This document shows positions 18,760-28,033 of a stretch of DNA of 64,000 nucleotides, piece by piece. The notes beneath the pieces were generated by a model. That model made no database searches. It was not told where the DNA came from and saw only the letters and a program-made list of their open reading frames with translations. How positions within the stretch are numbered: the first letter of the stretch is position 1; each line of letters opens with the position of its first letter. Position numbers and translations under genes: made by a program. The DNA is from Beijerinckiaceae bacterium (lineage in GTDB: Bacteria; Pseudomonadota; Alphaproteobacteria; Rhizobiales; Beijerinckiaceae): the NCBI GenBank assembly GCA_947475995.1, contig CANJNI010000012.1, positions 39,902 to 103,901 on the forward strand. Reading direction: 5' to 3'.

Positions 18760-20292
18760 ATGGATGTGCTTTCCGCCTTCAAGGACCTCCTGACACCTGC
18801 CGAAATGGGGGAGGCCGACCGTCTGACCATTTCGGACGGCGTTCCCGGCCTCGTGCTGATGGAGCGCGCGGGCGCCGCAGTGGCCGCCGAGGCCGAGCGG
18901 CTGCTTCCCGACGGCCGCAACCGAATTCTTGTGCTTTGCGGACCGGGGAACAATGGCGGCGATGGTTTCGTGGCCGCTCGTCTGCTCACCGGTCGCGGCT
19001 TTCTGGTTTCGCTGGCACTGTTGGGTCATTCCGCCGCCCTGAAGGGCGACGCCGCGCAGGCGGCGCGATTGTGGACCGGGCCCGTGGGGCCGCTGGAGCA
19101 GGCCGATTTCTCCAAAGCCGATCTGGTGATCGACGCCTTGTTCGGCTCGGGTCTGGCGCGCGGTCTGGATGGAGAAGCGGCCTTATGCGTGGCGGCCATG
19201 AACGAATGGTCGCGCCGCACGCGCAATCCCATCGTGGCGGTCGATGTTCCGTCCGGGCTCGATGGCGCGACGGGGCGGATTCGCGGCGCGGCTCCCCAAG
19301 CCGCGTCCACGGTGACCTTCTTTCGCCTGAAGCCGGGGCATCTGCTCTATCCCGGGCGCGCGCTGTGTGGACGCATCATTGTCGCGGACATCGGAATTCC
19401 ATCCGGTGTGCTCGCGAAGATCGAAGCGAAAACCTGCGCCAACAATCCGCGCTTGTGGGGCGGGGCCTTTCCGGTTCCGAAAGCCGACGGGCACAAGTAC
19501 ACACGCGGCCATACGCTCGTGCTGACGGGCGGTCCTTTCGCGACCGGCGCAGGCCGCATGGCGGCGCGCGCTGCATTGCGCGCGGGTGCGGGACTCGTGA
19601 CCGTTGCGTCGCCCGGCGATGCCCTTGCGATCAATGGCGCGCATCTCACCGCCATCATGCTCGCGCGCTGCGACACGCCGCAACATTTGCGGGAGTTGCT
19701 GCAAGATTATCGCAAGAATGTCGTCGTGATGGGGCCGGGCCTTGGCCTTGGGGTTGAAACGCGCGCGATGATTTTGACGGCGCTGGAACAGAGCGATGTG
19801 AAACGCGCCGTCGTTCTGGATGCAGACGCCCTGACTGTTTTCCAGAAAGATGCAGACGCCTTGCGCGCGGCGATCGCTACGGCGCCGGGGCCTGTCGTGC
19901 TGACGCCGCACGAGGGCGAGTTCGCGCGTCTGTTCGGGACGGATGATCGGCCTCGCCTCGAACGGGCTCGCGCCGCTTCCGCCAACACGGGCGCCATCGT
20001 CGTGCTGAAAGGCCCTGACACAATCGTTGCACATCCGGACTGCCGCGCATCCATTGCGTTCAATGCCCCGCCGTGGCTCGCAACTGCGGGCGCGGGCGAT
20101 GTGCTGGCAGGCTTCATAGGCGGATTGCTGGCGCAGGACATGCCGGCTTTTGAAGCAGCCTCCTGCGCCGTCTGGCTGCATGGCGAATGCGCGACTCTTT
20201 TTGGACCCGGCCTGATTGCTGAAGATCTGCCGGAGACCTTGCCGCGCGTGCTGTCCGCACTTTACGCGCAACTCCGCATATCTAATCCTTGA
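18760..20292 (+). CDS. nnr: Bifunctional NAD(P)H-hydrate epimerase / ADP-dependent NAD(P)H-hydrate dehydratase
   Basis: The 510-residue protein is a fusion. The N-terminal YjeF epimerase domain (about 1-220) carries [19 protein letters not shown] and [17 protein letters not shown]. The C-terminal YjeF/ribokinase-like dehydratase domain (about 235-505) has [54 protein letters not shown] and [21 protein letters not shown]. It repairs hydrated NADH and NADPH. The ATG at 18760 was chosen because the M-D-V-L start aligns with the family; the frame is open further upstream. Its last 11 bp overlap the convergent multicopper-oxidase-like gene. Confidence 0.94.
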   Translation: MDVLSAFKDLLTPAEMGEADRLTISDGVPGLVLMERAGAAVAAEAERLLPDGRNRILVLCGPGNNGGDGFVAARLLTGRGFLVSLALLGHSAALKGDAAQAARLWTGPVGPLEQADFSKADLVIDALFGSGLARGLDGEAALCVAAMNEWSRRTRNPIVAVDVPSGLDGATGRIRGAAPQAASTVTFFRLKPGHLLYPGRALCGRIIVADIGIPSGVLAKIEAKTCANNPRLWGGAFPVPKADGHKYTRGHTLVLTGGPFATGAGRMAARAALRAGAGLVTVASPGDALAINGAHLTAIMLARCDTPQHLRELLQDYRKNVVVMGPGLGLGVETRAMILTALEQSDVKRAVVLDADALTVFQKDADALRAAIATAPGPVVLTPHEGEFARLFGTDDRPRLERARAASANTGAIVVLKGPDTIVAHPDCRASIAFNAPPWLATAGAGDVLAGFIGGLLAQDMPAFEAASCAVWLHGECATLFGPGLIAEDLPETLPRVLSALYAQLRISNP

Positions 20293-21697
20293 CCTCGAAC
20301 CATGCGGCGAAACCGCTCGCCGCATGTTCGAGAATCCCGCTGCCCAGCCGCCATTTTCCGGGATTGTCGGCCACGAAGGCGGCCCGCACGGTCTTGCCTG
20401 CCGGCACGATGAGACTGTCGCGCCAGTAGGGCTCCCAGCCATCGTCCAGCAGATGCAATTGCCGCAGAACATGCCCGTGAATACGCACCACCTGCGTCAC
20501 GCGCGTCTTGTTGATGAAGCCCAGCGACACGGAGGTTCCGCGCGCGACACTGAACAGGGGCTTGTACGAAAGCGCCTTGCCGCTCTTGCCGTTCAGTTTC
20601 CAGAGCGAGCCGCCCGCAGGCGCGCAAATCGCAGGCCTTGAGGCTTCCTGAGCATTCGCGAAGCCGCCTTCGATATTGATGTCGAGACGGGTCGCCTTGT
20701 CGAGCCTGATGATCGCCGGCAGCGCGGCGTTGAGCGGCGGATTTGTGATGGGGGCCGACTGGGCAACGGCTTTGCCGCGCACGTCGAAAACGACGAGATC
20801 GCGATCCTGCCCGCCGCCTGTCTGATCGGTTCCGGTCATCCGCACTGCGGCCCGCGCGCCTTCCTGTGCTGGAGCATCGAGGATGATGTCGAAGCGTGCG
20901 CCGGGTCCGACCGGAATGGTGCGACGCAGCGGTTCGAAAGCCCCGCACGCCTGTCCGTCGATTCCCACCACGCGCGCATTGACGCCCTCGAACGTGGCGG
21001 AAAAGATCCGCGCCGTCGAAAGATTCGCGAGTCGGAGCCGCACGCGCGCGCCGGGCTCCACCGTGAAATGCTCCGGCGACGGTCTGGCATTGACGCGCAG
21101 CAGTTCGCCGATGCGCCCAGCGCCCATCAGTTCGACATTCGTGTGAAAGCTGCGCTTGCCGCCGATGCTGCAAGACACAATCTGCTGCTGAGCGTCGAGC
21201 TTCCAGTCCGTCAACACGGCGAGAAATTCGTGCTGGACGGTTGGTGGCTCGCTGTCTTCCACAATCAGCAGGCCGCACAGACCGCGCGCAACCTGCTCGG
21301 CCATGTTGGGGCCGCTGGCGTGATACCAGTATGTGCCGGCGTCAGGTGCGGCGAAAACATAGTCGAAGCTTTCGCCGGGCCTCACAGGCTTCTGCGTCAG
21401 GTCCGGCACGCCGTCCATGGCGTTGCGGATACGCATGCCGCCCCAGTGAATCGCGAAAGCTTCGTCGAGCTTGTTGACGAAGCGGACGCGCACCTCCGCG
21501 CCCCGCCGCACGCGCAGCACCGGCCCGGGAACTTCGCCGTTGAAGGACCAGACTTCGGTTTCGTCCTTGCGCGACGGGTCGAGCGCAACGCGGGCCTTGC
21601 GAGCCTCCAGCACCGTGAAGGCCGGCTCCTGCGCCAGAGCCGGAACGGCAAGAAACGCCGAGCCTCCGGCCAGCAGAGTGCGGCGCGACATGAGCAT
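20282..21697 (-). CDS. Multicopper-oxidase-fold exported protein lacking most copper ligands
   Basis: The 471-residue protein has a signal peptide with RR (MLMSRRTLLAGGSAFLAVPALAQ) and three cupredoxin-like domains in multicopper-oxidase order: EVPGPVLRVRRGAEVRVRF, YWYHASG, and a C-terminal PYWRDSLIVPAGKTVRAAFVADNPGKW block. The copper motifs are eroded. HWHG reads HWGG at about 84-87, the second HxH reads HAS, the HxxHxH motif reads VVRIHGH at about 403-409, and HCHxxxH reads GSGILEH at about 452. It therefore looks like an FtsP/SufI-type structural homologue rather than a working oxidase. Start 21691 (the next ATG) is equally possible. It follows the methyltransferase-like gene by 17 bp on the same strand. 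Confidence 0.85.
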   Translation of the reverse strand: MLMSRRTLLAGGSAFLAVPALAQEPAFTVLEARKARVALDPSRKDETEVWSFNGEVPGPVLRVRRGAEVRVRFVNKLDEAFAIHWGGMRIRNAMDGVPDLTQKPVRPGESFDYVFAAPDAGTYWYHASGPNMAEQVARGLCGLLIVEDSEPPTVQHEFLAVLTDWKLDAQQQIVSCSIGGKRSFHTNVELMGAGRIGELLRVNARPSPEHFTVEPGARVRLRLANLSTARIFSATFEGVNARVVGIDGQACGAFEPLRRTIPVGPGARFDIILDAPAQEGARAAVRMTGTDQTGGGQDRDLVVFDVRGKAVAQSAPITNPPLNAALPAIIRLDKATRLDINIEGGFANAQEASRPAICAPAGGSLWKLNGKSGKALSYKPLFSVARGTSVSLGFINKTRVTQVVRIHGHVLRQLHLLDDGWEPYWRDSLIVPAGKTVRAAFVADNPGKWRLGSGILEHAASGFAAWFEVKD

Positions 21698-21714
21698 TGC
21701 TTGGGAGACCGGTT

Positions 21715-22197
21715 TCAAATCCACCGCCTGACGCGCTCGCAATAATCCTTGTGGGCCGATCCGAAACGATATCGCAGATGCTCTTCCTCCCGGGCGATGG
21801 CGAGCCATGTCACCGCCGCGCTCGCGACCGGAACGAGCAGCAGAAGCCAGCTCCACCGCAGCGCGAGCGCCAGGCCCGCCATGCCGACGCCATTGCCCAG
21901 ATATATCGGGTTGCGCGAAAATCCATAGACGCCCGTCGTGCAAAGCGCCTTGCTGGCGGCATTTGGCAGAACTGTCGTCCCGTGACGTCGCAAGGTCATC
22001 ATGGCCGCGAGGTCCAGCGCGCCGCCGCCCACCATCATGGCGACGCCGATCCAGCGCGGAACTTCACCCAGCAACCGGTCGAGGTTCTGGAACGGCAGGA
22101 CGAATTGCAGAATCAGCGCCAGCGCCAGCGACGCCACGTAAATGACAGGCGGCCATGGAATCCGGTTCGGCTTTTCGCGCAGGTCGAGTTCGTCCAT
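21715..22197 (-). CDS. Isoprenylcysteine carboxyl methyltransferase/PEMT family membrane protein
   Basis: The 160-residue protein has about four hydrophobic helices. It carries the family motif in LCTTGVYGFSRNPIYLGN, with Arg-Asn-Pro and the following Tyr, and the C-terminal AREEEHLRYRFGSAHKDYCERV block with a Glu-Glu pair, as in ICMT-like and phospholipid methyltransferases. These enzymes methylate lipid-like or isoprenoid acceptors with S-adenosylmethionine in the inner membrane; the bacterial substrate is unknown. The ATG at 22197 was chosen because the upstream open frame is of low complexity and overlaps the 5' side of the divergent acyl-CoA dehydrogenase gene. Confidence 0.85.
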   Translation of the reverse strand: MDELDLREKPNRIPWPPVIYVASLALALILQFVLPFQNLDRLLGEVPRWIGVAMMVGGGALDLAAMMTLRRHGTTVLPNAASKALCTTGVYGFSRNPIYLGNGVGMAGLALALRWSWLLLLVPVASAAVTWLAIAREEEHLRYRFGSAHKDYCERVRRWI

Positions 22198-22280
22198 CGT
22201 CCGACTAGGCCCCGACCGCCCGGCTGCGTCAAGCATGCGCCCGGGGCCCGGCCGGGTTATGCTGGCCGCAGGAGGCGCGC

Positions 22281-23453
22281 ATGATTCCGAACCAGCAGCT
22301 CCGTTTCGATTTCGGCCTCGGCGAAACCGCCGACATGATCCGCCAGACGACATTCGAATTCGCGCAGGCCGAGATTGCCCCGCGCGCTGCGGACATCGAC
22401 CGCAGCAATGCGTTTCCGCGCGATCTGTGGCCGCGCATGGGCGCGCTGGGTCTGCATGGAGTCACGGTCGAGGAAGAATTCGGCGGCGCAGGCCTCGGCT
22501 ATCTGGAACATTGCATCGCCGTGGAGGAAATCAGCCGCGCCTCGGCCTCGGTGGGGCTGAGCTACGGCGCCCATTCCAATCTCTGCGTCAACCAGTTGCG
22601 CCGCAACGGCACGGATGCGCAGAAGCGCCGCTATCTGCCGAAGCTGATATCCGGCGAACATGTGGGCGCGCTCGCCATGTCGGAGCCGGGCGCGGGTTCT
22701 GATGTGGTGTCGATGACGACGCGCGCCGACCGGAAGGGGGACCGGTTCATTCTAAATGGCCGCAAGATGTGGATCACCAACGGTCCGGTGGCGGATGCTC
22801 TGATCGTCTATGCGAAGACCGATCCGCAGGCCGGATCGCGCGGCATCACGGCTTTCATCATCGAAAAGGGCCAGAAGGGCTTTTCGACCGCGCAGAAACT
22901 CGACAAGCTTGGAATGCGCGGCTCGGACACATGCGAGCTGCTGTTCGACGATTGCGAAGCGCCCGCCGAAAACGTGCTGGGCGAGGTGGGGCGCGGAGTC
23001 AATGTGCTGATGTCGGGGCTCGATTACGAGCGCGTCGTGCTGGCGGCGGGTCCGCTCGGCATCATGCAGGCCGCGATGGATGTCGTCATGCCCTACGTCC
23101 ACGAGCGCAGGCAGTTCGGCCAGAGCATCGGCGAGTTTCAGCTCGTGCAGGGCAAGCTGGCCGACATGTATGTGGGCATGAACGCCTGCAAGGCCTACGT
23201 CTATGCGGTCGCAAAAGCCTGCGACCGTGGCGCGACGACCCGGGAGGATTCTGCGGGCGCGATCCTCTACGCCGCCGAAAAGGCGACGAAACTCGCCCTC
23301 GACGCGATCCAGTTGCTCGGCGGCAATGGATATATCAACGATTATCCGACAGGCCGCTTGCTGCGCGACGCCAAATTGTATGAGATCGGCGCCGGAACCA
23401 GCGAGATCAGGCGTATGCTGATCGGGCGGGAAATTTTTGCAAAGACGGAATGA
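22281..23453 (+). CDS. ivd: Isovaleryl-CoA dehydrogenase
   Basis: The 390-residue acyl-CoA dehydrogenase carries the IVD-specific stretch [15 protein letters not shown], the flavin-binding [14 protein letters not shown] and WITNGP, the arm block [16 protein letters not shown], and [13 protein letters not shown] with the C-terminal [17 protein letters not shown]. In IVD the catalytic Glu lies in [11 protein letters not shown] (the Glu of LDYER), which is present. It oxidises isovaleryl-CoA to 3-methylcrotonyl-CoA in leucine breakdown, passing electrons to ETF. The other leucine genes are not in the window. It is followed by a gene overlapping as ATGA. Confidence 0.93.
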   Translation: MIPNQQLRFDFGLGETADMIRQTTFEFAQAEIAPRAADIDRSNAFPRDLWPRMGALGLHGVTVEEEFGGAGLGYLEHCIAVEEISRASASVGLSYGAHSNLCVNQLRRNGTDAQKRRYLPKLISGEHVGALAMSEPGAGSDVVSMTTRADRKGDRFILNGRKMWITNGPVADALIVYAKTDPQAGSRGITAFIIEKGQKGFSTAQKLDKLGMRGSDTCELLFDDCEAPAENVLGEVGRGVNVLMSGLDYERVVLAAGPLGIMQAAMDVVMPYVHERRQFGQSIGEFQLVQGKLADMYVGMNACKAYVYAVAKACDRGATTREDSAGAILYAAEKATKLALDAIQLLGGNGYINDYPTGRLLRDAKLYEIGAGTSEIRRMLIGREIFAKTE

Positions 23454-23854
23454 ACGTGCAGCCTGAAAATCTCGACCGCCTCGAAACACTCGCCAAAATC
23501 GGCTCATCGCTCGCGGGGGTCCAGTTCGAGGCCGCCACGATCGAGCCGTCGCGGCTCACGGATGACAATTGGGTCTTCGGCTATTGCTTCGGACTTCTGG
23601 AAGCGATGGCGCAATATGCCAATCTCGATCAATACACGGACGGCGTGTCGATGATGTCGAATGCGCTGGGCAAGCTGGCCGGCAGTGATCCGATGGGCAT
23701 GGACCTGTTCGGCAAGGCGGTCGACCTGCAGTCCGACGCGACATTTTCCGGCGGCGCCGAAGCAGGGGCTTCCGATCTCAACGCCTGGGCGGCAAACGCG
23801 GAAGCATTGCCGACCGGCCTGGCGCGCCATCTGGCAGGCCGTGCGAAGCACTGA
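23450..23854 (+). CDS. Hypothetical protein translationally coupled to ivd
   Basis: The 134-residue protein has no motif I recognise. It has no signal peptide or membrane segment. Predicted helices dominate, with an aromatic stretch [24 protein letters not shown] (broken here for length) in residues 39-62 and an Ala-rich C-terminus. Its ATG overlaps the ivd stop (ATGA at 23450-23453), which argues for real translation and a shared transcript. A role linked to leucine catabolism is only a context guess. Confidence 0.55.
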   Translation: MNVQPENLDRLETLAKIGSSLAGVQFEAATIEPSRLTDDNWVFGYCFGLLEAMAQYANLDQYTDGVSMMSNALGKLAGSDPMGMDLFGKAVDLQSDATFSGGAEAGASDLNAWAANAEALPTGLARHLAGRAKH

Positions 23855-23872
23855 CTTTTAACCGGGGGATGC

Positions 23873-24415
23873 ATGTTCGCTCGTTCTGTTGCTGGAATTT
23901 TGCTTGCAGGTCTTTCCACGCAGGCCCTCGCCGAAGTGCGCGAGACGCGCGAGGTCAAGAACTATCAGTTCGCCGGCGCATCGATGGCCGAAGCGCGCGC
24001 CAGCATGAACAAGGTGCGCCCGCGCGGCTATGACGCCTTCACGACCTAGCAGATCAACTGGCGCTACACCTACAAGCAGACGAATGGTCGCTGCTCCATC
24101 GCCGCCGTGACGGTCAATCTCGCTATTGTCTATACAATGCCGGACCTGCAGACCTCCGACGCCGCGCTGGACAGAAGCTTCAAGGGCTATCTGGTCAAGT
24201 TGCGCACCCATGAGGACGGTCATGCGGAAAACGGGCGCATCGTGGCGCGCCGTGTCGATGACGCGATTCCAAAGCTTTCGGCGGCCACTTGCGAGGAGCT
24301 CGGCAAGAACGCCAATGCGCTCGGCCAGTCCATCGTAAAGGAGGGCAATGCCCTCGATATCGAATACGACAAGCAGACCGACCACGGCCGCACGCAGGGC
24401 GCACGTTGGCAGTAG
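23873..24415 (+). pseudogene. DUF922 putative Zn-protease gene interrupted by an in-frame amber codon
   Basis: The frame begins at ATG 23873 with a signal peptide (MFARSVAGILLAGLSTQALA). It proceeds through EVKNYQFAGASMAEARASMN to a TAG at 24047-24049, then continues in the same frame as QINWRYTYKQ through RTHEDGHAENG to a normal stop at 24413-24415. The whole 180-codon frame matches the DUF922 family, whose HExxH zinc motif is HEDGH here. The TAG follows ACC and precedes CAG, so a CAG-to-TAG transition is the simplest cause. The downstream segment has a possible GTG restart at 24107, but that would lack the signal peptide. It may be a nonsense pseudogene, a suppressed gene or a sequencing error. 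Confidence 0.8.
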
Positions 24416-24475
24416 CCACGGATGTTGCCCTGCAGGCCCGGGGCGCTACATTGATCCCATGCGCAGGATCGCCCG

Positions 24476-25696
24476 ATGACCTTAGCCAATCTGTCCGTCC
24501 GCATCGCCCGCTCCATGGCGGAGATCGATGCCGACCAGTGGAATGCCTGCGCCAATCCGCACCAGAATGCGCCTGCGACTGCGTTCGATGCGCTCGATCC
24601 GCAACGTGAACGCTACAATCCGTTCATCGCACATGCGTTTCTAAAAGCACTTGAAGACTCAGGCTCGGCCACGGCGCGCGCCGGCTGGGCGCCGTCGCAT
24701 GTGTTGGTGGAAGACGATGGAATGCTGGTCGCCGCCGCGCCCGCCTACATCAAGTCCCATTCCATGGGCGAATATGTGTTCGACCACTCATGGGCCGACG
24801 CCTATGAGCGCGCAGGCGGGCGCTACTATCCAAAGATTCAGGTGTCGGCGCCGTTTACGCCCGCGCAGGGGCGACGGCTTCTGGTGGCGCCCGGCGAACG
24901 CGTCGACGTCGCCGAAAAAGCCCTGATCGCCGGACTTCGCGCCCTGCGCGAGAAGGCGGGAGCATCCTCGATCCACGTCACCTTTCCGATGAAGTCCGAA
25001 TGGGAGACGCTTGGCGAGGCGGGCTTCCTGAAACGCACCGGCAAGCAGTTCCATTTCTTCAACAGGGGTTATGGAAATTTCGACGATTTTCTCGGCGATC
25101 TCGCTTCGCGCAAGCGCAAGAACATCCGCAAGGAGCGCGCCGAGTCCGTGCAGAACGGCGTCACCATCGAGTGCCTGAGCGGCGAAGGCATCCGCGAGGA
25201 ACACTGGGACGCATTTTATGCGTTCTATATGGACACCGGCTCGCGCAAATGGGGGCAGCCCTACCTGACGCGCAAATATTACTCCCTGATCGGCGAGGCG
25301 ATGGCGGGCGACATCCTGCTCGTCATGGCGAAGCGGGCAGGGCGGTACATCGCCGGCGCCATCAATTTCATAGGCGCGGATGCGCTTTACGGCCGCAACT
25401 GGGGCGCAGTCGAGGAGCATCCGTTCCTGCATTTCGAATGCTGCTATTATCAGGCCATCGAGTTTGCGCTGTCGCGGGGTCTGTCCCGCGTCGAGGCGGG
25501 CGCGCAGGGCGAACACAAGCTGGCGCGCGGTTATTCGCCGGTTGAAACCTATTCGGCGCACGACATTGCGGACCCGAATTTCCGTCGGGCGGTCGCAAAC
25601 TATCTCGACCATGAGCGTCGCGACATCGCCCAGGCCATCGAGATCTATGCAGGCCATGTGCCGTTCCGCAAGGTGACCGTCGAGGAGCCGGAGTGA
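24476..25696 (+). CDS. FemAB/GNAT-like protein of the DUF482 (peptidogalycan biosynthesis) family
   Basis: The 406-residue protein matches the DUF482 family: AEIDADQWNAC at the start, FIAHAFLKALEDSGS, GEYVFDHSWADAYERAGGRYYPKIQ, FTPAQGRRLLV, and the second half with SRKRKNIRKER, FYMDTGSRKWGQPYLTRKYY and EAGAQGEHKLARGY. Members have a duplicated GNAT fold as in FemX-type aminoacyl transferases. The substrate is unproven; a cell-wall link is suggested by the fold only. There are no membrane segments. The gene lies in a cluster of unrelated small genes and ends 86 bp before the HIT gene. Confidence 0.85.
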   Translation: MTLANLSVRIARSMAEIDADQWNACANPHQNAPATAFDALDPQRERYNPFIAHAFLKALEDSGSATARAGWAPSHVLVEDDGMLVAAAPAYIKSHSMGEYVFDHSWADAYERAGGRYYPKIQVSAPFTPAQGRRLLVAPGERVDVAEKALIAGLRALREKAGASSIHVTFPMKSEWETLGEAGFLKRTGKQFHFFNRGYGNFDDFLGDLASRKRKNIRKERAESVQNGVTIECLSGEGIREEHWDAFYAFYMDTGSRKWGQPYLTRKYYSLIGEAMAGDILLVMAKRAGRYIAGAINFIGADALYGRNWGAVEEHPFLHFECCYYQAIEFALSRGLSRVEAGAQGEHKLARGYSPVETYSAHDIADPNFRRAVANYLDHERRDIAQAIEIYAGHVPFRKVTVEEPE

Positions 25697-25782
25697 GCCG
25701 GGTCCGCTGGATTGTGGAACGCGCGCGCTTGCGCGCGGCGCGCTATATGATGCGTCTGCGTCCTGATTCAGCCGGGGGTCCG

Positions 25783-26205
25783 ATGAACGCCGCCTACGAT
25801 CCAAACAACATTTTCGCCAAGATCCTTCGCGGAGAAATGCCCGCCCACAAGGTCTATGAAGACGATGTGGCTCTGGCTTTCATGGACATCATGCCGGCCG
25901 CCGAAGGCCATACGCTGGTGATCCCCAAAGTCGCGGCGCGCAATTTCCTCGACTTGCCTGCCGACGCCATCGGCCCCTACATGCAGCGCGTCCAGAAGGT
26001 CGCCGCAGCGGTCAAGAAGGGCATGGGGGCGGACGGCCTGACCATCCAGCAGTTCAATGAATCCGCCGGCGGGCAGGTCGTTTTTCACCTGCATTTCCAC
26101 ATCCTGCCGCGTTGGGAGGGCGTTCCGCTGGGCCGCCACACGGGCGTGATGGAGAAGCCCGAAAAACTCGCCGCCAATGCGGAGAAGATCAGGGCTGGTT
26201 TCTAG
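25783..26205 (+). CDS. HIT family nucleotide-binding protein
   Basis: The 140-residue protein is a short Hint-type HIT hydrolase: NIFAKILRGEMPAHKVYEDD, AFMDIMPAAEGHTLVIPK and the catalytic triad HLHFHILPRW, with the second His of HxHxHxx as nucleophile. Such enzymes cleave adenosine phosphoramidates and lysyl-AMP. I take the ATG at 25783, because homology starts at the N-A-A-Y-D residues; a GTG-rich frame extends 30 codons upstream without similarity. It is followed by the convergent azlD gene. Confidence 0.92.
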   Translation: MNAAYDPNNIFAKILRGEMPAHKVYEDDVALAFMDIMPAAEGHTLVIPKVAARNFLDLPADAIGPYMQRVQKVAAAVKKGMGADGLTIQQFNESAGGQVVFHLHFHILPRWEGVPLGRHTGVMEKPEKLAANAEKIRAGF

Positions 26206-26268
26206 TATCAGCCCGCCGCGCTTCATGGGGCGACCAGATGCAGCGGATATTGATGCGCGTTCGCATGG

Positions 26269-26625
26269 TCAAAGCCCGTAGAACCAGGCAGCGCCGCTGA
26301 CGGTTGCGACGCCGGTGATGATCGCCGCCAGCACCGAGCGCCGCGACAGCCCGTAGGCTGCAAGTCCGATGGCAAGCGCCCCAAGCCTGATCCAGAGCGG
26401 CAGTTGGGCCAGTGCGCCCGAAGGCGTCAGCACGGTCGTCGCCACGACGCCTGTAAGCAGCGCAGTCGCCACGGACTGCACCCAGGTGACGAATTCGGAC
26501 CCCTCGCTCAGGCCGCGCGCGACCAGTACGGCCAGAACGCGCCAGATTTCGCTGGGCGCGAAGGCGACGAGCGCCAGCATCGCATAGGGGGCCAGCGCGG
26601 GCGAGAAAATCTCCTCGAAGCTCAT
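26269..26625 (-). CDS. AzlD domain protein, small subunit of a branched-chain amino acid exporter
   Basis: The 118-residue protein has four predicted helices, for example YAMLALVAFAPSEIWRVLAVL and LWIRLGALAIGLAAYGL, and fits the AzlD family, which pairs with AzlC in exporters of branched-chain amino acids and analogues. Its ATG overlaps the stop of the upstream AzlC gene (ATGA at 26622-26625), so translation is coupled. The substrate in this organism is inferred from the family only. Confidence 0.82.
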   Translation of the reverse strand: MSFEEIFSPALAPYAMLALVAFAPSEIWRVLAVLVARGLSEGSEFVTWVQSVATALLTGVVATTVLTPSGALAQLPLWIRLGALAIGLAAYGLSRRSVLAAIITGVATVSGAAWFYGL

Positions 26626-27362
26626 CGGCCGGCTGCCCTTCGAAGGTTGAGGATGCGCTGAACCACATAAGCAAGCGTGCCGGCCACGAGGCCGATCAGC
26701 AGCAGTTCGAAACCCGCCGGCACCACCAGCCTTGCAAATGGCGCAAGCAACAAGCCGAAACCGATCGCCATCCAGTCCATGGGCCGGCGTGCGCTGGCGA
26801 TGATGTTCGTCGAAAAATAAAGCGGTGCGATCAGCAGCAGGCCTGCGGCCAGGATCGGCGGCAGGCTTCCGGACAACACCCAGCCTGTGCCGATCGCAAT
26901 GGTGGAGCCGAACATCAGCGTGTGGCTGAACCCGAAGAAATAGCTCTGGCGTGCATGTCTCGGGACATTCGGCGCCATCACCATCGCGTCGGTCCAGGAC
27001 GTGATCGCAATATGGTGGGACAGGTAGAGCAGGCGAGGCAGGCTCTCGCCGCCGCGCTTCAGCATCGGCAGAAGCGACATGCTCAGCAGCATCAGTCGCG
27101 CCGAAGAGATGAACACCGCCACCACGATGGCGAAAATCGCCGTATTGGCGGCCAGCGCCGGAAAATACAGCAGTTGCGCCGGTCCGGCCCAGACGACCGG
27201 CGAGGAGAGCAGGGTCGCCAGCAATGGTTGTCCGGCGTCGTGCGCGATGCTGCCAGTGCCGAGGAAGCCCAGCGACATGAACCACATCGGCCCGCCAAGC
27301 GCACGGCGCACGCCCCGGAACATCCAGTCCCGGCGTTCGGCTTTTTGCTTGTCCGCGCCCAC
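26622..27362 (-). CDS. AzlC family branched-chain amino acid permease
   Basis: The 246-residue protein has five to seven helices and AzlC-type segments (RRALGGPMWFMSLGFLGTGSIAHDAG, AGPAQLLYFPALAANTA and RPMDWMAIGFGLLLAPFARL; shown in part). It pairs with AzlD, whose gene it overlaps. A GTG start at 27362 was chosen: GGAG lies 7 bp before it and no ATG in frame fits until 27323, inside the conserved region. It is divergent from the chromate transporter genes, with 77 bp between the starts. Confidence 0.8.
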   Translation of the reverse strand: MGADKQKAERRDWMFRGVRRALGGPMWFMSLGFLGTGSIAHDAGQPLLATLLSSPVVWAGPAQLLYFPALAANTAIFAIVVAVFISSARLMLLSMSLLPMLKRGGESLPRLLYLSHHIAITSWTDAMVMAPNVPRHARQSYFFGFSHTLMFGSTIAIGTGWVLSGSLPPILAAGLLLIAPLYFSTNIIASARRPMDWMAIGFGLLLAPFARLVVPAGFELLLIGLVAGTLAYVVQRILNLRRAAGR

Positions 27363-27439
27363 GCTGCTTCTCCATGCGTCCGTGCTTGACCGCTCGGGAC
27401 GCCCTCGCCATAGAGGCGATACAAAAAACGGGAGGCGAC

Positions 27440-28033
27440 ATGAAGAAGAAAGAAGGAGCATCCTTGCCCGACCGACCGATCGAGACGCCCTCGCTCGTTC
27501 AATTGCTCGTTGTTTTCCTCAAGATCGGGTTCTTTTCCTTCGGCGGCGGCACGCGACCAATGATGCATCGCGAAACTGTGGAAAATCATCCCTGGGTCAG
27601 CGAGAAGGATTTTTTGGCCGGGTTCGCGATTGCGCAGGTGATGCCGGGCGCCAATCCGGTCAATCTGGCATTATATCTCGGCCTGCGCATCCGCGGCGCG
27701 ATGGGCGCGGCCATCGCGGTCTTTGCGATGGTGGGGCCGGCCTTCCTGATCATCATGGCTATGGGATTCGCCTATCGGGAGCTGACCGGCTTTCCGGCGA
27801 CGCATTTCGTGCTGGCCGGTGTAGCAGGCGCGGGCGTCGGGGCGACTCTGGCGACGGGCGCGAAAGTGACGCTGGGCCTCGACCGGCACTGGATGACAGC
27901 CCTTATCGCCATCACGGTTTTCGTGGCGGTCGGCATATTCCGCATCTCGATGGTGCCGGTGGTCATCATCGCGATTCCCGCCAGCCTCATGGTCGCCTGG
28001 ATGACCGACAAGGAGGCGCGCCGTGACCGATAA
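27440..28033 (+). CDS. Chromate transporter, N-terminal-type half (short ChrA)
   Basis: The 197-residue membrane protein matches the N-half of CHR transporters: LVVFLKIGFFSFGGGTRPMM with the FGGG motif, FAIAQVMPGANPVNLALYLG with the PGP-like loop, and five or six helices. Short CHR proteins come in pairs that together form the transporter. It is followed by the second half at 28023 with an 11-bp overlap. The start is behind GGGAGG. The substrate is chromate/sulfate by family only. Confidence 0.85.
   Translation: MKKKEGASLPDRPIETPSLVQLLVVFLKIGFFSFGGGTRPMMHRETVENHPWVSEKDFLAGFAIAQVMPGANPVNLALYLGLRIRGAMGAAIAVFAMVGPAFLIIMAMGFAYRELTGFPATHFVLAGVAGAGVGATLATGAKVTLGLDRHWMTALIAITVFVAVGIFRISMVPVVIIAIPASLMVAWMTDKEARRDR

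Noticed and set aside
17823-19757. 644-codon open frame spanning the lyase and NAD(P)HX repair genes
   Set aside because: It crosses two convincing genes on both strands and has no recognisable domain.
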